Position numbers and translations under genes: made by a program
Part shown: piece after piece, positions 52,261 to 64,000 of the stretch
Numbering within the stretch: the stretch's first letter is position 1
How the letters are laid out: each line of letters begins with the position of its first letter
The notes under the pieces: model-generated
What the model saw: only the letters and a program-made list of their open reading frames with translations
Databases searched by the model: none
What the model was told of the DNA's origin: nothing
Origin: Endomychus coccineus
Lineage: Eukaryota > Arthropoda > Insecta > Coleoptera > Endomychidae
Assembly (NCBI GenBank): GCA_958510875.1
Contig: OY294068.1
Location: 22,176,297 to 22,240,296 of the forward strand
Direction of reading: 5' to 3'
Length of the DNA stretch: 64,000 nt

Positions 52261-53120
52261 AAGCTGAGTATCGCAATAAAATAGAAGGCTCTAAACTAGC
52301 AAACGCATTTAATCATACAAATGCATTGCTGGAATTTAATTTGTGCAATTTGATTGGTTTCAGTTTTATTTAGTCGTTAAGTTCTTGCAGCATTGCAGTT
52401 TGTTTCAGAGCCATTTCAAGAAAAATATACACACACTCTTTTTACGCGGCACTGAACAATCCCTGCTAGACTGAAGTGCATAATAACGTGAGCGCCCAAC
52501 GTAGCTCGGCGCAGTGACAGCAGGGCGACGGTGGCGTATTTCAACGTTTGATTGTTCCTGTGTCGACATACGCTATTCGGTTTCAGCTTTGATCGCGGTA
52601 AAATGATCTGATGAAATGTCGCGGCAAGAACATGAAGGAAAAGGAAATAACACTCAAGTTGCGAGTGAGGTGTTTATCGCTAGTTTTCTCTGCGTCCTTA
52701 CTTTGGCAGATTGGATTGGGAACGCTATTCGGCACATAATATGAATTATTACGCAATAAACACGGCACTTTTAGGGCTTTCATAAAGTCGAGTTTGAATG
52801 TGTTTAACGGCTCTCTGTTTGTCACAGACCAGCTTCGCTACGATCTAATTACAATCAGATAATAAGTCTTTTTACACTTTGTTGCGAATGCATTTAATTA
52901 ACCTCTCAGCGATATAGTGTGGGGGAATATATTAAGACGTGTGTGTCATATGTTGGGTAGTGGTAACAAACCCTTCTACAGGCGGCGACAAAGCTTTCTG
53001 CATTATTTCCGCAATCTATGTAGTATTGAGTGACTGGTGATTGCTGCTAGATAAGTTCGCCAACCTTTCTTGCGCTGTAATATCACGAAAATCTTTCACA
53101 TTAGGACCATGCTGCGTTAG
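52261..53120. other. No gene recognised; CpG-rich patch ~52430-52860
   Basis: The minus frame 52583-52825 shows no domain. The patch is GC- and CpG-rich compared with its flanks. Confidence 0.4.
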
Positions 53121-54910
53121 CAATAGATAGATAGATTTACTTTGTGTCAGTACATAGAATATTGACACGCGTCAGAGTTTACATATCAAAATAGTATAAA
53201 AATATAAATATAAATGTAAAAACAAACATATTAACATAATAATTATGACTAACGATCACAGTATTATTAAGATCAGTGTTCGATAATAATAATCACTAAT
53301 TAAAACAAAACAGAGCAAAAATTTCAGTTTAAAAAGAGATTTTTGACTTGATAATGTCGGATACACTATTAAAGTATTAGTTTTTACGATACAAAATTGT
53401 CCCCATGTTGTCATTTAATTGTTATATTAGCTTGTCCGTTCGGTAACTTCTAAAAATTCGTCTACTGAGTAATAACATTTTTGTATGAAAATTTTTTTCA
53501 GTTTGTAACTGGAGTTTAATTTAATATCTGCGAAATCGGTGGTTATTTTGTTCAATTTGTTTAGGCATTTCTTCCCCATATAATTGAGATTACGTTGACC
53601 AACATATAGTCTGGAAAACAGTAAATGAAGATTATTTTTGGTCCTTGTGTCATAAGTGTGAATGTCCTGCCTCCGATGTTTTTTATTGTGTATAATATTA
53701 TTGAATAAATGTACAGAGAGGGAATGTCATTATGTTTACTGCTTTTTGCAAGAATATAATTGTAGTATCTTCATCATATTTCTGATAATTTTTTTTTGCA
53801 TTGTGAAAACCTAAATTGTATCAGTATATAATGCCGCATACTATAATGGACTGGAATAAGCCAAAATAAAGTAATTTTAGCACATTATGAGAGACGGTGT
53901 CCCTAATGTTTTTTATCATGAAACAGCAGGAACTGAATCTTGGTAATATACTTTCCACATGTACACTCCATCTTAGCTTTTGATCGATATGAACTCGTAA
54001 AAATCTTATGTTTGTTATGTTTTCCAATGATTTATTTTCAGTTTGGATGAGTATACTATAATCCAGTGTTTTGATCTTTTGGGCAAATTGTATTGCATAT
54101 GATTTAGTTGTATTTAGCTGGAGCCCGTTCAAATCGCACCATGTCGACATTAATCTCAAGGCGTATTTATTCTTTTCAATGAGTTCTTTATTATTATCGG
54201 CTGTGACGATAACATTACTGTCATCGGCGTACTGTACTGGTTTTCCCGCTGGTGGGACGTATTCTGGTAGATCGTTAATGTATACATTGAAAAGAGTAGG
54301 AGATAAGCAGGAGCCCTGTGGTGTGCCCACCTTAACTCCTTGCGTATCTGATCTAACTCCGTTTATTTCGACTGTCTGAGTTCTTTCCTCGAGATACGAG
54401 CGTACCCAATTTAGGGCTGGACTTCGTATCCCCATTGTTTCCAGTTTGTGTGCTAGTAGATGATGGTTTATGGTGTCAAATGCTTTGGACATGTCAAAAA
54501 ACAGTCTCATAATTTGTTTTTTATTATTAAGGGCATCGTGTATGTGTTCCTTATTCAAAGCCGTTTGAGTTGAGTGTCCGGCCCGAAAAATGGTATTTTG
54601 ATAAAAACTAATATTTCTCTAAATATTTGGTTAGACGTTGATTGAAAACGTATTCCAATATTTTTCCGAAATGGCTTTGTAACGGGATAGGTCTATAATT
54701 ATTTGTCCGATTTTTTTCGCCTTTGCCCGGGATTCTTTAGTTTTTTTGGGTATACTCCCTTAGCAAAACTGTGGTTTATGAAGGTTGATAGAGGGTCCAC
54801 TAGTAAATCGACTAACTCTATCACGATGGTTCCGGGTACATCATCCACACCGTATGACCATTTGTTACATGTCTTTTATTACTTTACATATTTCCTGAGG
54901 ACTTGATGGG
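53121..54910 (-). mobile_element. LINE (CR1/Jockey-group), 3' end with ATCT tail
   Basis: Minus-strand LINE whose 3' end is a short ATCT microsatellite (53123-53136) following GTACTGACACAAAGTAAA. The C-terminal tail is readable at 53450-53700 (TYDTRTKNNLHLLFSRLYVG). The RT is at 53821-54620, and the pre-RT region extends from 54620 into the 475-bp tandem array. Confidence 0.85.
53821..54620 (-). pseudogene. LINE reverse transcriptase with intact catalytic boxes, truncated
   Basis: Frame 54558-53821 (245 codons): RLFFDMSKAFDTINHHLL carries the first catalytic Asp, GTPQGSCLSPTLFNVYIND the template-grip region, and VQYADDSNVIVTADN the YADD box. NGLQLNTTKSYAIQF and LRVHIDQKLRWSVHVE lead into the thumb. 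Upstream of 54558 the fingers are readable as FRAGHSTQTALNKEHIHD. A stop after SIIVCGIIY cuts off the C-terminal tail, which remains readable further downstream. Catalytic residues survive, but stops and frameshifts on both sides make it inactive. Confidence 0.9.
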
Positions 54911-57900
54911 AATAAAAAGAATGACTGTTGAGTATCCTGTTTGTGGGTGATGTTATTTACATTTATGTTATTTTGTTCTGCCGTTTTGATGAACTAGATA
55001 TTGAATGTGTTACATATCTTTTCTTTGTTATCTATAATTTGTCCGTTTTCCGAAAATGGATCACGAATGTTGGAGATACTTCATTCATTTTTGTTTTTAT
55101 CCCGACTTTCCCCCTCATATTTCTGATTCGTAGCAAGCTGAATTGATCAGTCTAGCTTTCCAATGCATGGAATCATCATTCCTAAGAAAACAAAATGCCA
55201 AGAACTCGCAAAGAAGCAACACTCTTGCTTTTAATGGATGTTTGCAGTTACCTGATGTAAAACTGGATTGTCCACTAGTAAATCGACTAACTCTATCACG
55301 ATGGTTCCGGGTACATCATCCACACCGTATGACCATTTGTTACATGTCTTTTATTACTTTACATATTTCCTGAGGACTTGATGGGAATAAAAAGAATGAC
55401 TGTTGAGTATCCTGTTTGTGGGTGATGTTATTTACATTTATCTTATTTTGTTCTGCCGTTTTGATGAACTAGATATTGAATGTGTTACATATCTTTTCTT
55501 TGTTATCTATAATTTGTCCGTTTTCCGAAAATGGATCACGAATGTTGGAGATACTTCATTCATTTTTGTTTTTATCCCGACTTTCCCCCTCATATTTCTG
55601 ATTCGTAGCAAGCTGAATTGATCAGTCTAGCTTTCCAATGCATGGAATCATCATTCCTAAGAAAACAAAATGCCAAGAACTCGCAAAGAAGCAACACTCT
55701 TGCTTTTAATGGATGTTTGCAGTTACCTGATGTAAAACTGGAGTGTCCACTAGTAAATCGACTAACTCTATCACGATGGTTCCGGGTACATCATCCACAC
55801 CGTATGACCATTTGTTACATGTCTTTTATTACTTTACATATTTCCTGAGGACTTGATGGGAATAAAAAGAATGACTGTTGAGTATCCTGTTTGTGGGTGA
55901 TGTTATTTACATTTATCTTATTTTGTTCTGCCGTTTTGATGAACTAGATATTGAATGTGTTACATATCTTTTCTTTGTTATCTATAATTTGTCCGTTTTC
56001 CGAAAATGGATCACGAATGTTGGAGATACTTCATTCATTTTTGTTTTTATCCCGACTTTCCCCCTCATATTTCTGATTCGTAGCAAGCTGAATTGATCAG
56101 TCTAGCTTTCCAATGCATGGAATCATCATTCCTAAGAAAACAAAATGCCAAGAACTCGCAAAGAAGCAACACTCTTGCTTTTAATGGATGTTTGCAGTTA
56201 CCTGATGTAAAACTGGAGTGTCCACTAGTAAATCGACTAACTCTATCACGATGGTTCCGGGTACATCATCCACACCGTATGACCATTTGTTACATGTCTT
56301 TTATTACTTTACATATTTCCTGAGGACTTGATGGGAATAAAAAGAATGACTGTTGAGTATCCTGTTTGTAGGTGATGTTATTTACATTTATCTTATTTTG
56401 TTCTGCCGTTTTGATGAACTAGATATTGAATGTGTTACATATCTTTTCTTTGTTATCTATAATTTGTCCGTTTTCCGAAAATGGATCACGAATGTTGGAG
56501 ATACTTCATTCATTTTTGTTTTTATCCCGACTTTCCCCCTCATATTTCTGATTCGTAGCAAGCTGAATTGATCAGTCTAGCTTTCCAATGCATGGAATCA
56601 TCATTCCTAAGAAAACAAAATGCCAAGAACTCGCAAAGAAGCAACACTCTTGCTTTTAATGGATGTTTGCAGTTACCTGATGTAAAACTGGAGTGTCCAC
56701 TAGTAAATCGACTAACTCTATCACGATGGTTCCGGGTACATCATCCACACCGTATGACCATTTGTTACATGTCTTTTATTACTTTACATATTTCCTGAGG
56801 ACTTGATGGGAATAAAAAGAATGACTGTTGAGTATCCTGTTTGTAGGTGATGTTATTTACATTTATCTTATTTTGTTCTGCCGTTTTGATGAACTAGATA
56901 TTGAATGTGTTACATATCTTTTCTTTGTTATCTATAATTTGTCCGTTTTCCGAAAATGGATCACGAATGTTGGAGATACTTCATTCATTTTTGTTTTTAT
57001 CCCGACTTTCCCCCTCATATTTCTGATTCGTAGCAAGCTGAATTGATCAGTCTAGCTTTCCAATGCATGGAATCATCATTCCTAAGAAAACAAAATGCCA
57101 AGAACTCGCAAAGAAGCAACACTCTTGCTTTTAATGGATGTTTGCAGTTACCTGATGTAAAACTGGAGTGTCCACTAGTAAATCGACTAACTCTATCACG
57201 ATGGTTCCGGGTACATCATCCACACCGTATGACCATTTGTTACATGTCTTTTATTACTTTACATATTTCCTGAGGACTTGATGGGAATAAAAAGAATGAC
57301 TGTTGAGTATCCTGTTTGTAGGTGATGTTATTTACATTTATCTTATTTTGTTCTGCCGTTTTGATGAACTAGATATTGAATGTGTTACATATCTTTTCTT
57401 TGTTATCTATAATTTGTCCGTTTTCCGAAAATGGATCACGAATGTTGGAGATACTTCATTCATTTTTGTTTTTATCCCGACTTTCCCCCTCATATTTCTG
57501 ATTCGTAGCAAGCTGAATTGATCAGTCTAGCTTTCCAATGCATGGAATCATCATTCCTAAGAAAACAAAATGCCAAGAACTCGCAAAGAAGCAACACTCT
57601 TGCTTTTAATGGATGTTTGCAGTTACCTGATGTAAAACTGGAGTGTCCACTAGTAAATCGACTAACTCTATCACGATGGTTCCGGGTACATCATCCACAC
57701 CGTATGACCATTTGTTACATGTCTTTTATTACTTTACATATTTCCTGAGGACTTGATGGGAATAAAAAGAATGACTGTTGAGTATCCTGTTTGTGGGTGA
57801 TGTTATTTACATTTATCTTATTTTGTTCTGCCGTTTTGATGAACTAGATATTGAATGTGTTACATATCTTTTCTTTGTTATCTATAATTTGTCCGTTTTC

Positions 57901-58600
57901 CGAAAATGGATCACGAATGTTGGAGATACTTCATTCATTTTTGTTTTTATCCCGACTTTCCCCCTCATATTTCTGATTCGTAGCAAGCTGAATTGATCAG
58001 TCTAGCTTTCCAATGCATGGAATCATCATTCCTAAGAAAACAAAATGCCAAGAACTCGCAAAGAAGCAACACTCTTGCTTTTAATGGATGTTTGCAGTTA
58101 CCTGATGTAAAACTGGAGTGTCCACTAGTAAATCGACTAACTCTATCACGATGGTTCCGGGTACATCATCCACACCGTATGACCATTTGTTACATGTCTT
58201 TTATTACTTTACATATTTCCTGAGGACTTGATGGGAATAAAAAGAATGACTGTTGAGTATCCTGTTTGTAGGTGATGTTATTTACATTTATCTTATTTTG
58301 TTCTGCCGTTTTGATGAACTAGATATTGAATGTGTTACATATCTTTTCTTTGTTATCTATAATTTGTCCGTTTTCCGAAAATGGATCACGAATGTTGGAG
58401 ATACTTCATTCATTTTTGTTTTTATCCCGACTTTCCCCCTCATATTTCTGATTCGTAGCAAGCTGAATTGATCAGTCTAGCTTTCCAATGCATGGAATCA
58501 TCATTCCTAAGAAAACAAAATGCCAAGAACTCGCAAAGAAGCAACACTCTTGCTTATAATGGATGTTTGCAGTTAGGGTTACCTGATGTAAAACTGGAAA
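54795..58600. repeat. 475-bp tandem array, eight units, LINE-derived
   Basis: GTCCACTAGTAAATCGACTAA starts at 54795, 55270, 55745, 56220, 56695, 57170, 57645 and 58120, exactly 475 bp apart; the last unit has a 6-bp insert and a diverged end. About 340 bp of each unit is the pre-RT coding region of the adjacent LINE (minus strand: SFFLFPSSPQEICKVIKDM, GVDDVPGTIVIELVDLL). The other ~130 bp is unidentified. Plus-strand frames of 72 and 76 codons repeat in every unit but are antisense to the LINE and carry no domain. Units differ at only a few bases. Confidence 0.97.
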
Positions 58601-59829
58601 GTCCTGAGAAAAAGCCCGATTCCTATTTTTTAAATCCTGCCGTATGACGCGAGCGCCCGCGAATTTAGAGTACACATTAATGACGTGAAATGGTCAGGGT
58701 AAAAAAAGAACGTAGGTGTTGAATTATTGCGTATTTCTCAAAACATATTTGCGATTACAGCCCAGAACGCAAATGTAGAAAAGAGTTATCTCAAGGGAGG
58801 TCAGGGGATAAAAGCACGAAACCGACTTACTGTATTATCACTGAGGGCTTTGCTTTCAATTCAATACATTTTGAAAAGGTGTGTCGCGGCAATATATTTT
58901 ATAAATAATGACAAGAACCTGCTTAATAAAATTATTCCATAGTGCCATCGGGTTAACATTCAGTCTTACTGTATCGGTCTAGCTCCTAGACTATTTAATC
59001 CCTTAACAATAGTCGCGCACTAGACCTACAGTGGCCCTGGTGACATAATTCGTCTTTGCGCGCTGTCCATCAAACGCCTATTTGACGTATCATTCCTTCA
59101 TTATCATAAGAGCTCTGGGTTCACACAGGTTGAATTCCGCTATTCAGGCCCATCAAAATTTGGTGACACATTTACGACCATAAAATATTGATATTGGTAG
59201 GGTGCGTGGAAAGGCTAGTATATGTAGTATTGAAGGAATGTTAATTAGTTAAGGGTGGATATAATTGACTCGAAACGTTAAGGTGAGGTCAAGTCGTTGG
59301 ACGGACGGGTCGGGTTTATTTATAATACCGGGTTGGCTAGAGAGGATCACGTACACATACTGAAGTGAGAGAGCTGGGGTATGGATTATAGCGAGCGGTA
59401 TACATCAGTCGGCAGTCGCCACACACTCCACCGCAGGATACTATGGCGTGGACTGGGCAGGCTCCAGCTCATGTAGCACCGAGGACAAAATAATGGTGGA
59501 ACTTCTGCCCTACCCCAAAAAAACGAATTTTTACGTACTGAATTTGGAGATGTCTATATTTTATATTATCAGAGAATGCCTAAATTCATTTAGAATACTG
59601 GGAAACATACTCTTCACCATGGAATTCATCTAACATCTAATCAATTATAATAGCTGGCTGGCAGTGTCGCCCTGTAATATCTGAACGAGAGTTCCTTCTT
59701 TGGCTTGCAAGGAACGCCATGGCTTATCAGTTAACAGGTTCGGTGCTGGGTTATGGTCGAAATTTCGTATAGAACTTAGACATAGGAGCAGATGGTTGGT
59801 ATCACAACAATAAAAGCAAATAAAAGCAT
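58601..59829. other. No gene recognised; several CpG-rich stretches
   Basis: Short unsupported frames only (58727-58942, 59448-59633). 59280-59480 is relatively GC-rich with no identifiable coding content. Confidence 0.4.
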
Positions 59830-61420
59830 GTCAAATGGTATATTTCCAAATAGTTTAAAATGTGCCAAGCTTAAAACAATTTTCAAAAATGGGGATAAAT
59901 GTGATATCAACTACTAAATAACTTAAGTAAAATTTTTGAAAAAATCATACATAGTAGACTTTTATATTTTTTCGAACAACAGAATATCCTGATAGAATCA
60001 CAAAATGGATTCCGAAAAGGTAAAACTACGGTAAGAGCTGTCTACATGGCACTTTGTAGCATACTGGCCTCGTTAAACAAAAATAATGAAACTGCTGCAA
60101 TATGTCTAGACTTATCCAAAGCAATTGACAGTATAGATCACAAATACTTATCAATAAATTAGAACGTTACCATCTTTAAAGCTAATAGAAAGTCATCTGC
60201 AAAATCGTGAACAGTATGTTGCAGAAATGAACCTTAATGGCATTTTACGTAGCTCAAATAAAAAAATTGTAAAAAGAGGCGTGCCTCAAGGCTCAATACT
60301 GGCGCCCTTCCTTTACATTATATATAGAAATGACTTATCCTTTGCTATTGAGAATAATATCGTCCAGTTCGCTGATGATACCTTGGATATTATTGAAAGC
60401 GAGGTTAATAAAGAACACCTAGAACAAAAAATCAATAACAACTTCGTTGAATTGAAAGATTGGTATCAAGCCAATAATATTACTAAATGTCAATGAAACT
60501 CAGTTAATACAATTTTCATATTATAATAAAGACGAAAAATGTATACCTACTCACGACAATGCGAGCATACAGTCTAATGAAACAATCAAATATCTTGGCG
60601 TTGGCCTGGATTCTCAACTCGACTGGACTTATCACATAGACTGTCTTGCACCTAAAATTTCAGAATATAGCTACGCCCTTAAAATAATTACTCAACGTGT
60701 TAATAATCAAACATCACTTACCGCATATTATGCCTACATTGAGTCAAGACTACGATACGGAGTCATATTTTGGGGTAATTCTACAGATTCATTCAGAATA
60801 TTTAGATTACAAAGAAGTTGTATTCAAAACATATTCTGTTTAACATATAAAGAAAAGTGTAAGCAATATTTTATTAAACATAAAACACTTACTATGTATA
60901 ATATTTATATATATGAATGTATAATTTTTATTGAAAATAATCCTACATTCTTCAAAACGCTAGTTCATTCACACAACACCAGATTCAAGGAAAATCTAAC
61001 CTGCAATGAATACAATTTCTCCTACCTACAGAAAAATGTAAAATACATGCTAATAAACATTTATAATAGAAAGGAATTAATCAATATTTTAAAAGAGAAG
61101 GCCTTTCACTCGGTAGAAGAATTTTTAACTGATGATGATGGTTTTAATAGTATGGTCTAATTTGTTTTCGTTCTTATATGTTAAGAATGCTAGAAAATGA
61201 GTTTTTAATTTTTATCTCTTGTTCATTATATTATGTTTCAAGTCTAATACCTGTTAGAAAATAAGTCTTATGGTATGATTTTAATTAATACCTTAGCTTT
61301 TTCTATTTTAGTTTTAATATGATTTTAATTACACATTATCTATTATTTGAATTATATGTATTGACAAGTTCTACACCTAACGGTGTTTTGTATTTTATAC
61401 AGTTGGAACAAATAAATGGA
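59830..61420 (+). mobile_element. LINE (CR1/Jockey-group), RT to 3' end
   Basis: Starts in the fingers (NGIFPNSLKCAKLKTIF near 59840) with a small deletion at the usual RPISLL motif. It continues through KIFEKIIHSRLLYFFEQQ, palm, thumb and C-terminal tail (stop at 61160), and ends near AACAAATAAATGGAAT at 61405-61420. No target duplication was identified. Confidence 0.85.
59890..61160 (+). pseudogene. LINE reverse transcriptase and C-terminal domain, broken
   Basis: Palm: AAICLDLSKAIDSIDHKYL with the first Asp (about 60095-60145), a deletion/frameshift, GVPQGSILAPFLYIIYRND and VQFADDTLDII (60280-60390). Thumb without ATG (60490-60880): IKYLGVGLDSQLDWTYHID, then RYGVIFWGNSTDSFRIFRLQ. Tail (60894-61160): ECIIFIENNPTFFKTLVHSH, ending at TAA. 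Both catalytic boxes survive; a stop after residue KCQ at about 60496 and a frameshift near 60150 break the protein. Better preserved than other LINEs here. Confidence 0.88.
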
Positions 61421-63289
61421 ATCCATCTCAACACTGGGTACGAAATGTGATGTATGGTTCTAATGTTCACTACGTGGTACTCTCTGATACTAACTTAGGT
61501 TGACCAAGAACTTGCTCAACTAGCTGAACTCACTTAAGTATTTATTCTCAAGGGAGAAGTCTTGCTCCTCTAATAATAGTCCATGCTATAGTTCGGCGAA
61601 GGTTGACATATTGACTTTTCACCTTGCTGAGGTGCATATTTATTATCATAACATTTGTATTTACTATATCGGTAGTGATTATTTTAAGAAAGTAGAGTAA
61701 TTTATTGAATTGAGTAAATTTATGGAATCTAATGAAATAATCTCTATTATTCCATTGCACAATGTCGATAACAAAAATGCTATGGAACGCAAATTTATGT
61801 TACTGAATGAACATGTGATACTTGTTTGCTTTCCAATATCTGCAAGGTCTACACGTTCCGAAACTCAGAATCAAGCTGTCTAACTTTCTGTTGAACCAAC
61901 GTCACTTTGAATTGCCGTCAGCTCTAGATGTTTCCTATACCTAATGGGGAATTTCGCTTTTAGTGAAGTATACTCGCAATAGAACATTTTGTGTGCTGTT
62001 ACCGGTCCTTGATTTCGTTAGCGCCCTTGGCAATCGCTGCTATCTATTGTTCGAAGGTAACTCCGGGCCTGGCTGCATGGCATCGTATCAAGCGGGCCAA
62101 CGTAAACCTAGCACGCTATCGCGTGACATGTGTCTTTTCTCTCTCCGTCTCTCTTTGTTCTTTGCAAAGCGGTGCTCCTGCTCCGCGGCTCAAAGTATTA
62201 TTGTCGTTAACAGTGGCGCATCATTTCCTGTTCGGGATTTGCGGTACATTTGCATTTTAAACACTAGACTTGTTTACGTTCTTCTGATTTGCCTCTTCCT
62301 AATTTTCCGAAGCTCCCAATCTCGTTCACATATAAAATTGACTTTGATATTAATATCGAAAGCACACAAACTTCTCTGATAGATTTCGCAACGTTCCCGC
62401 TCAAACTTATTGATATAAATAATCAAGTTCCGTTCAATTCAAACTACTGTAGTTATACAGGAAAATAGTTTGAGCTTCTCTCTGCAAAATACCATTGCTC
62501 ATTGTTTATTGTTCTACTGATACTGAAGATATTAGGATATTCCTACCATCTACAACTTATCTTGAAATAAAGCCTTCTGCGGGCAGCAATACTTGAAAAC
62601 CTTTATTTTCGAATAGATTCCGCTTCACAATAGCGTAATCATGCTAGCTACAGACTGTCCCAATAAAATCCCCAGCCCTCGGTTTTCTCCAGAGTAACAA
62701 TGACGCAAGTGCAAATGTTGTCTTTTTTTATTTAATAAATACGACAACAGTACAAAAAAGTTATTGTATCCGTTGGAACAAGCCACATAAGTAGCATATT
62801 GGAAAATTAAACACTATGATGTTGATATAACTTCTATTTCTAACTTTCGTTACTCGAAACTTTAAACGGTTTTCCAATAGAATTGTAGTATTTTCCTGGA
62901 AACAAAAACAGATAGGCCCATCTAAAATGACAATGAATTTTCCATTCAAAAATGCCTATTCATCATTTTATTGCCTAAATAATTAAGACTTTGTAATTGG
63001 AGTTTTTAATTGCGACTTCTGAAGAACTGTGTGATCTTTACTTGTGTCAATTAACGATATGAGAATTCAAATTAGAATATCAGTATCATATTCAGAACAT
63101 GATGATAGTTTATCTCTGCAAAACTAATTTGTGAAATATGCAATGTGAGCTGTCTAGTTTATTGGTTTATGTTCCCGATCACAAACTCAAGTTTAAATCT
63201 ACTGAACTCCTATTTATTTTAGAAACAGAAAGTCGTATAGTATAGCAATTTATGGGATGGTCCAATGCGAAAACCGCTCCCCCAAAACT
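61421..63289. other. No gene recognised; CpG-rich patch ~61980-62330
   Basis: Two overlapping plus frames (61963-62379, 61991-62260) lie in the patch; neither has a recognisable domain and they compete for the same bases. The rest is AT-rich. Confidence 0.4.
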
Positions 63290-63750
63290 TGGTTTTCTAT
63301 TCCCTGCCAATAGATACTTTACATCCCAGCAGCTCCTCATAATTTACCGATTTGACCTATCCTAGAGTACTGTTCACATATTTGGAGTTCGGCTTCCAAA
63401 CATACGCTGGAGTTCTTGGATTCTATCCAGAAAAGAGCTATTCGTCTGATTGATGATGTCACACTTTCATTGACATCTCTAGAACATCGGAGACTACTCT
63501 CTCTTTTCTATAGATGTTTTCATGCTCGGTGTTCATCAGAAATCTCGTGTATGGTTCTACCACGAGAGATTCCAGATGCAAGCTTGCATCTTCTCCAGCA
63601 AGGCGGATTCCATAATCCCTAATATGATGATGTCAGGTACAAATATTCCTCTGAAGTCTTCCATGTCCATGCTCGGGATCACCACCAACAGCACTCTCTC
63701 ATGGGATGATCATGTGCGGTTCATCATGGTCAATGCATGAGTAGGTAAGA
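63290..63750 (+). mobile_element. LINE family A, two fragments in permuted order
   Basis: 63300-63500 carries the later thumb part (YFTSQQLL, LDSIQKRAIRLIDDVTL, SLTSLEHRR). 63570-63720 then carries the earlier part (ACIFSSKADSIIPNMMMSG, LGITTNSTLSWDDHVRF). In copies 1 and 2 the order is reversed. Either two truncated copies lie side by side or one copy was rearranged. Confidence 0.8.
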
Positions 63751-64000
63751 TGAGTTTTACATAAAGCGACAGGTTTTGAAAAAAGGTAAAACAAGAATTG
63801 TTCATGAATCAAATTTGTTTTCAAGAATAATATACGATTCACTTTCAATTTAACTAGCTGCTTGCAATGAAGATGCATAGTTCATTGAATATAATATGGA
63901 TTTGAAACGTTTGGTAGATGAATTCGATCAATCATGGATGAATATCTCTTCATTTTGCCCTTCTCCCAAACTTTTGGCCCAAAGCTGTTTCTTCGATGTT

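Noticed and set aside
54928..58471. Repeated pairs of 72- and 76-codon plus-strand ORFs that overlap by 4 bases, resembling a tandem gene pair
   Set aside because: They are antisense to the LINE pre-RT coding region and repeat only because the 475-bp unit repeats.
61963..62379. Plus-strand ORFs of 138 and 89 codons as a gene
   Set aside because: Two frames compete for the same CpG-rich sequence and neither has a recognisable motif.

Overview
The window looks like intergenic or intronic DNA from an arthropod, most likely an insect. It is AT-rich, has almost no intact host coding sequence, and is packed with mobile elements of families common in insect genomes: mariner, a second IS630/Tc1-type family, pogo, hAT, a THAP/P-like remnant, Penelope-like elements (PLEs), BEL/Pao, and several non-LTR (LINE) families. 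The order or species cannot be fixed from the sequence alone. The only convincing host-gene trace is a short DDX47-like helicase exon fragment at about 27.59-27.77 kb. The only long intact reading frame is a 686-codon pogo-type transposase at 31332-33392 (-).

Layout. 0-2 kb: a decayed PLE on the minus strand carrying a degenerate hammerhead ribozyme, plus a long AT microsatellite. 5-7 kb: a mariner remnant interrupted by a hAT copy. 7.1 kb: end of a third PLE. 7.5-9.0 kb: a 5'-truncated LINE bounded by a 14-bp target-site duplication. 10.4-13.8 kb: a foldback-type element with ~560-bp inverted arms, one arm holding nine ~223-bp tandem units. 13.9-15.5 kb: two LINE fragments. 16.3-17.3 kb: a duplicated THAP/P-like 5' end. 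20.6-21.6 and 26.9-27.6 kb: LINE RT fragments. 25.4 kb: mariner fragment. 27.85-29.78 kb: a full-length hAT with 8-bp target duplications.

29.9-36.3 kb is a three-layer nest: a LINE split by a DD41D-type Tc1/IS630 element with ~475-bp terminal inverted repeats (TIRs), whose left TIR is split by the intact pogo element. 37.5-40.3 kb: an RNase H-bearing LINE split by a 1.4-kb solo LTR. 41.3-42.9 kb: a full-length mariner split by a 306-bp foldback MITE. 43.0-44.2 kb: two convergent PLE fragments with the better preserved hammerhead motif. 45.9-48.9 kb: LINE fragments mixed with a BEL/Pao gag remnant and a 678-bp insertion. 50.1-52.3 kb: a diverged ~150-bp minisatellite. 53.1-58.6 kb: a LINE whose upstream coding part has been amplified into eight almost identical 475-bp units. 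59.8-61.4 and 63.3-63.8 kb: more LINE fragments.

There is no operon or cooperating gene set. The interest lies in nested insertions that give a relative chronology, in two satellites born from transposable elements, in self-cleaving RNA motifs, and in an apparently intact pogo transposase lying between matching ends. Several CpG-rich patches stand out from the AT-rich background without being explained by any of these elements. All calls come from reading the sequence by eye; no database search was run.
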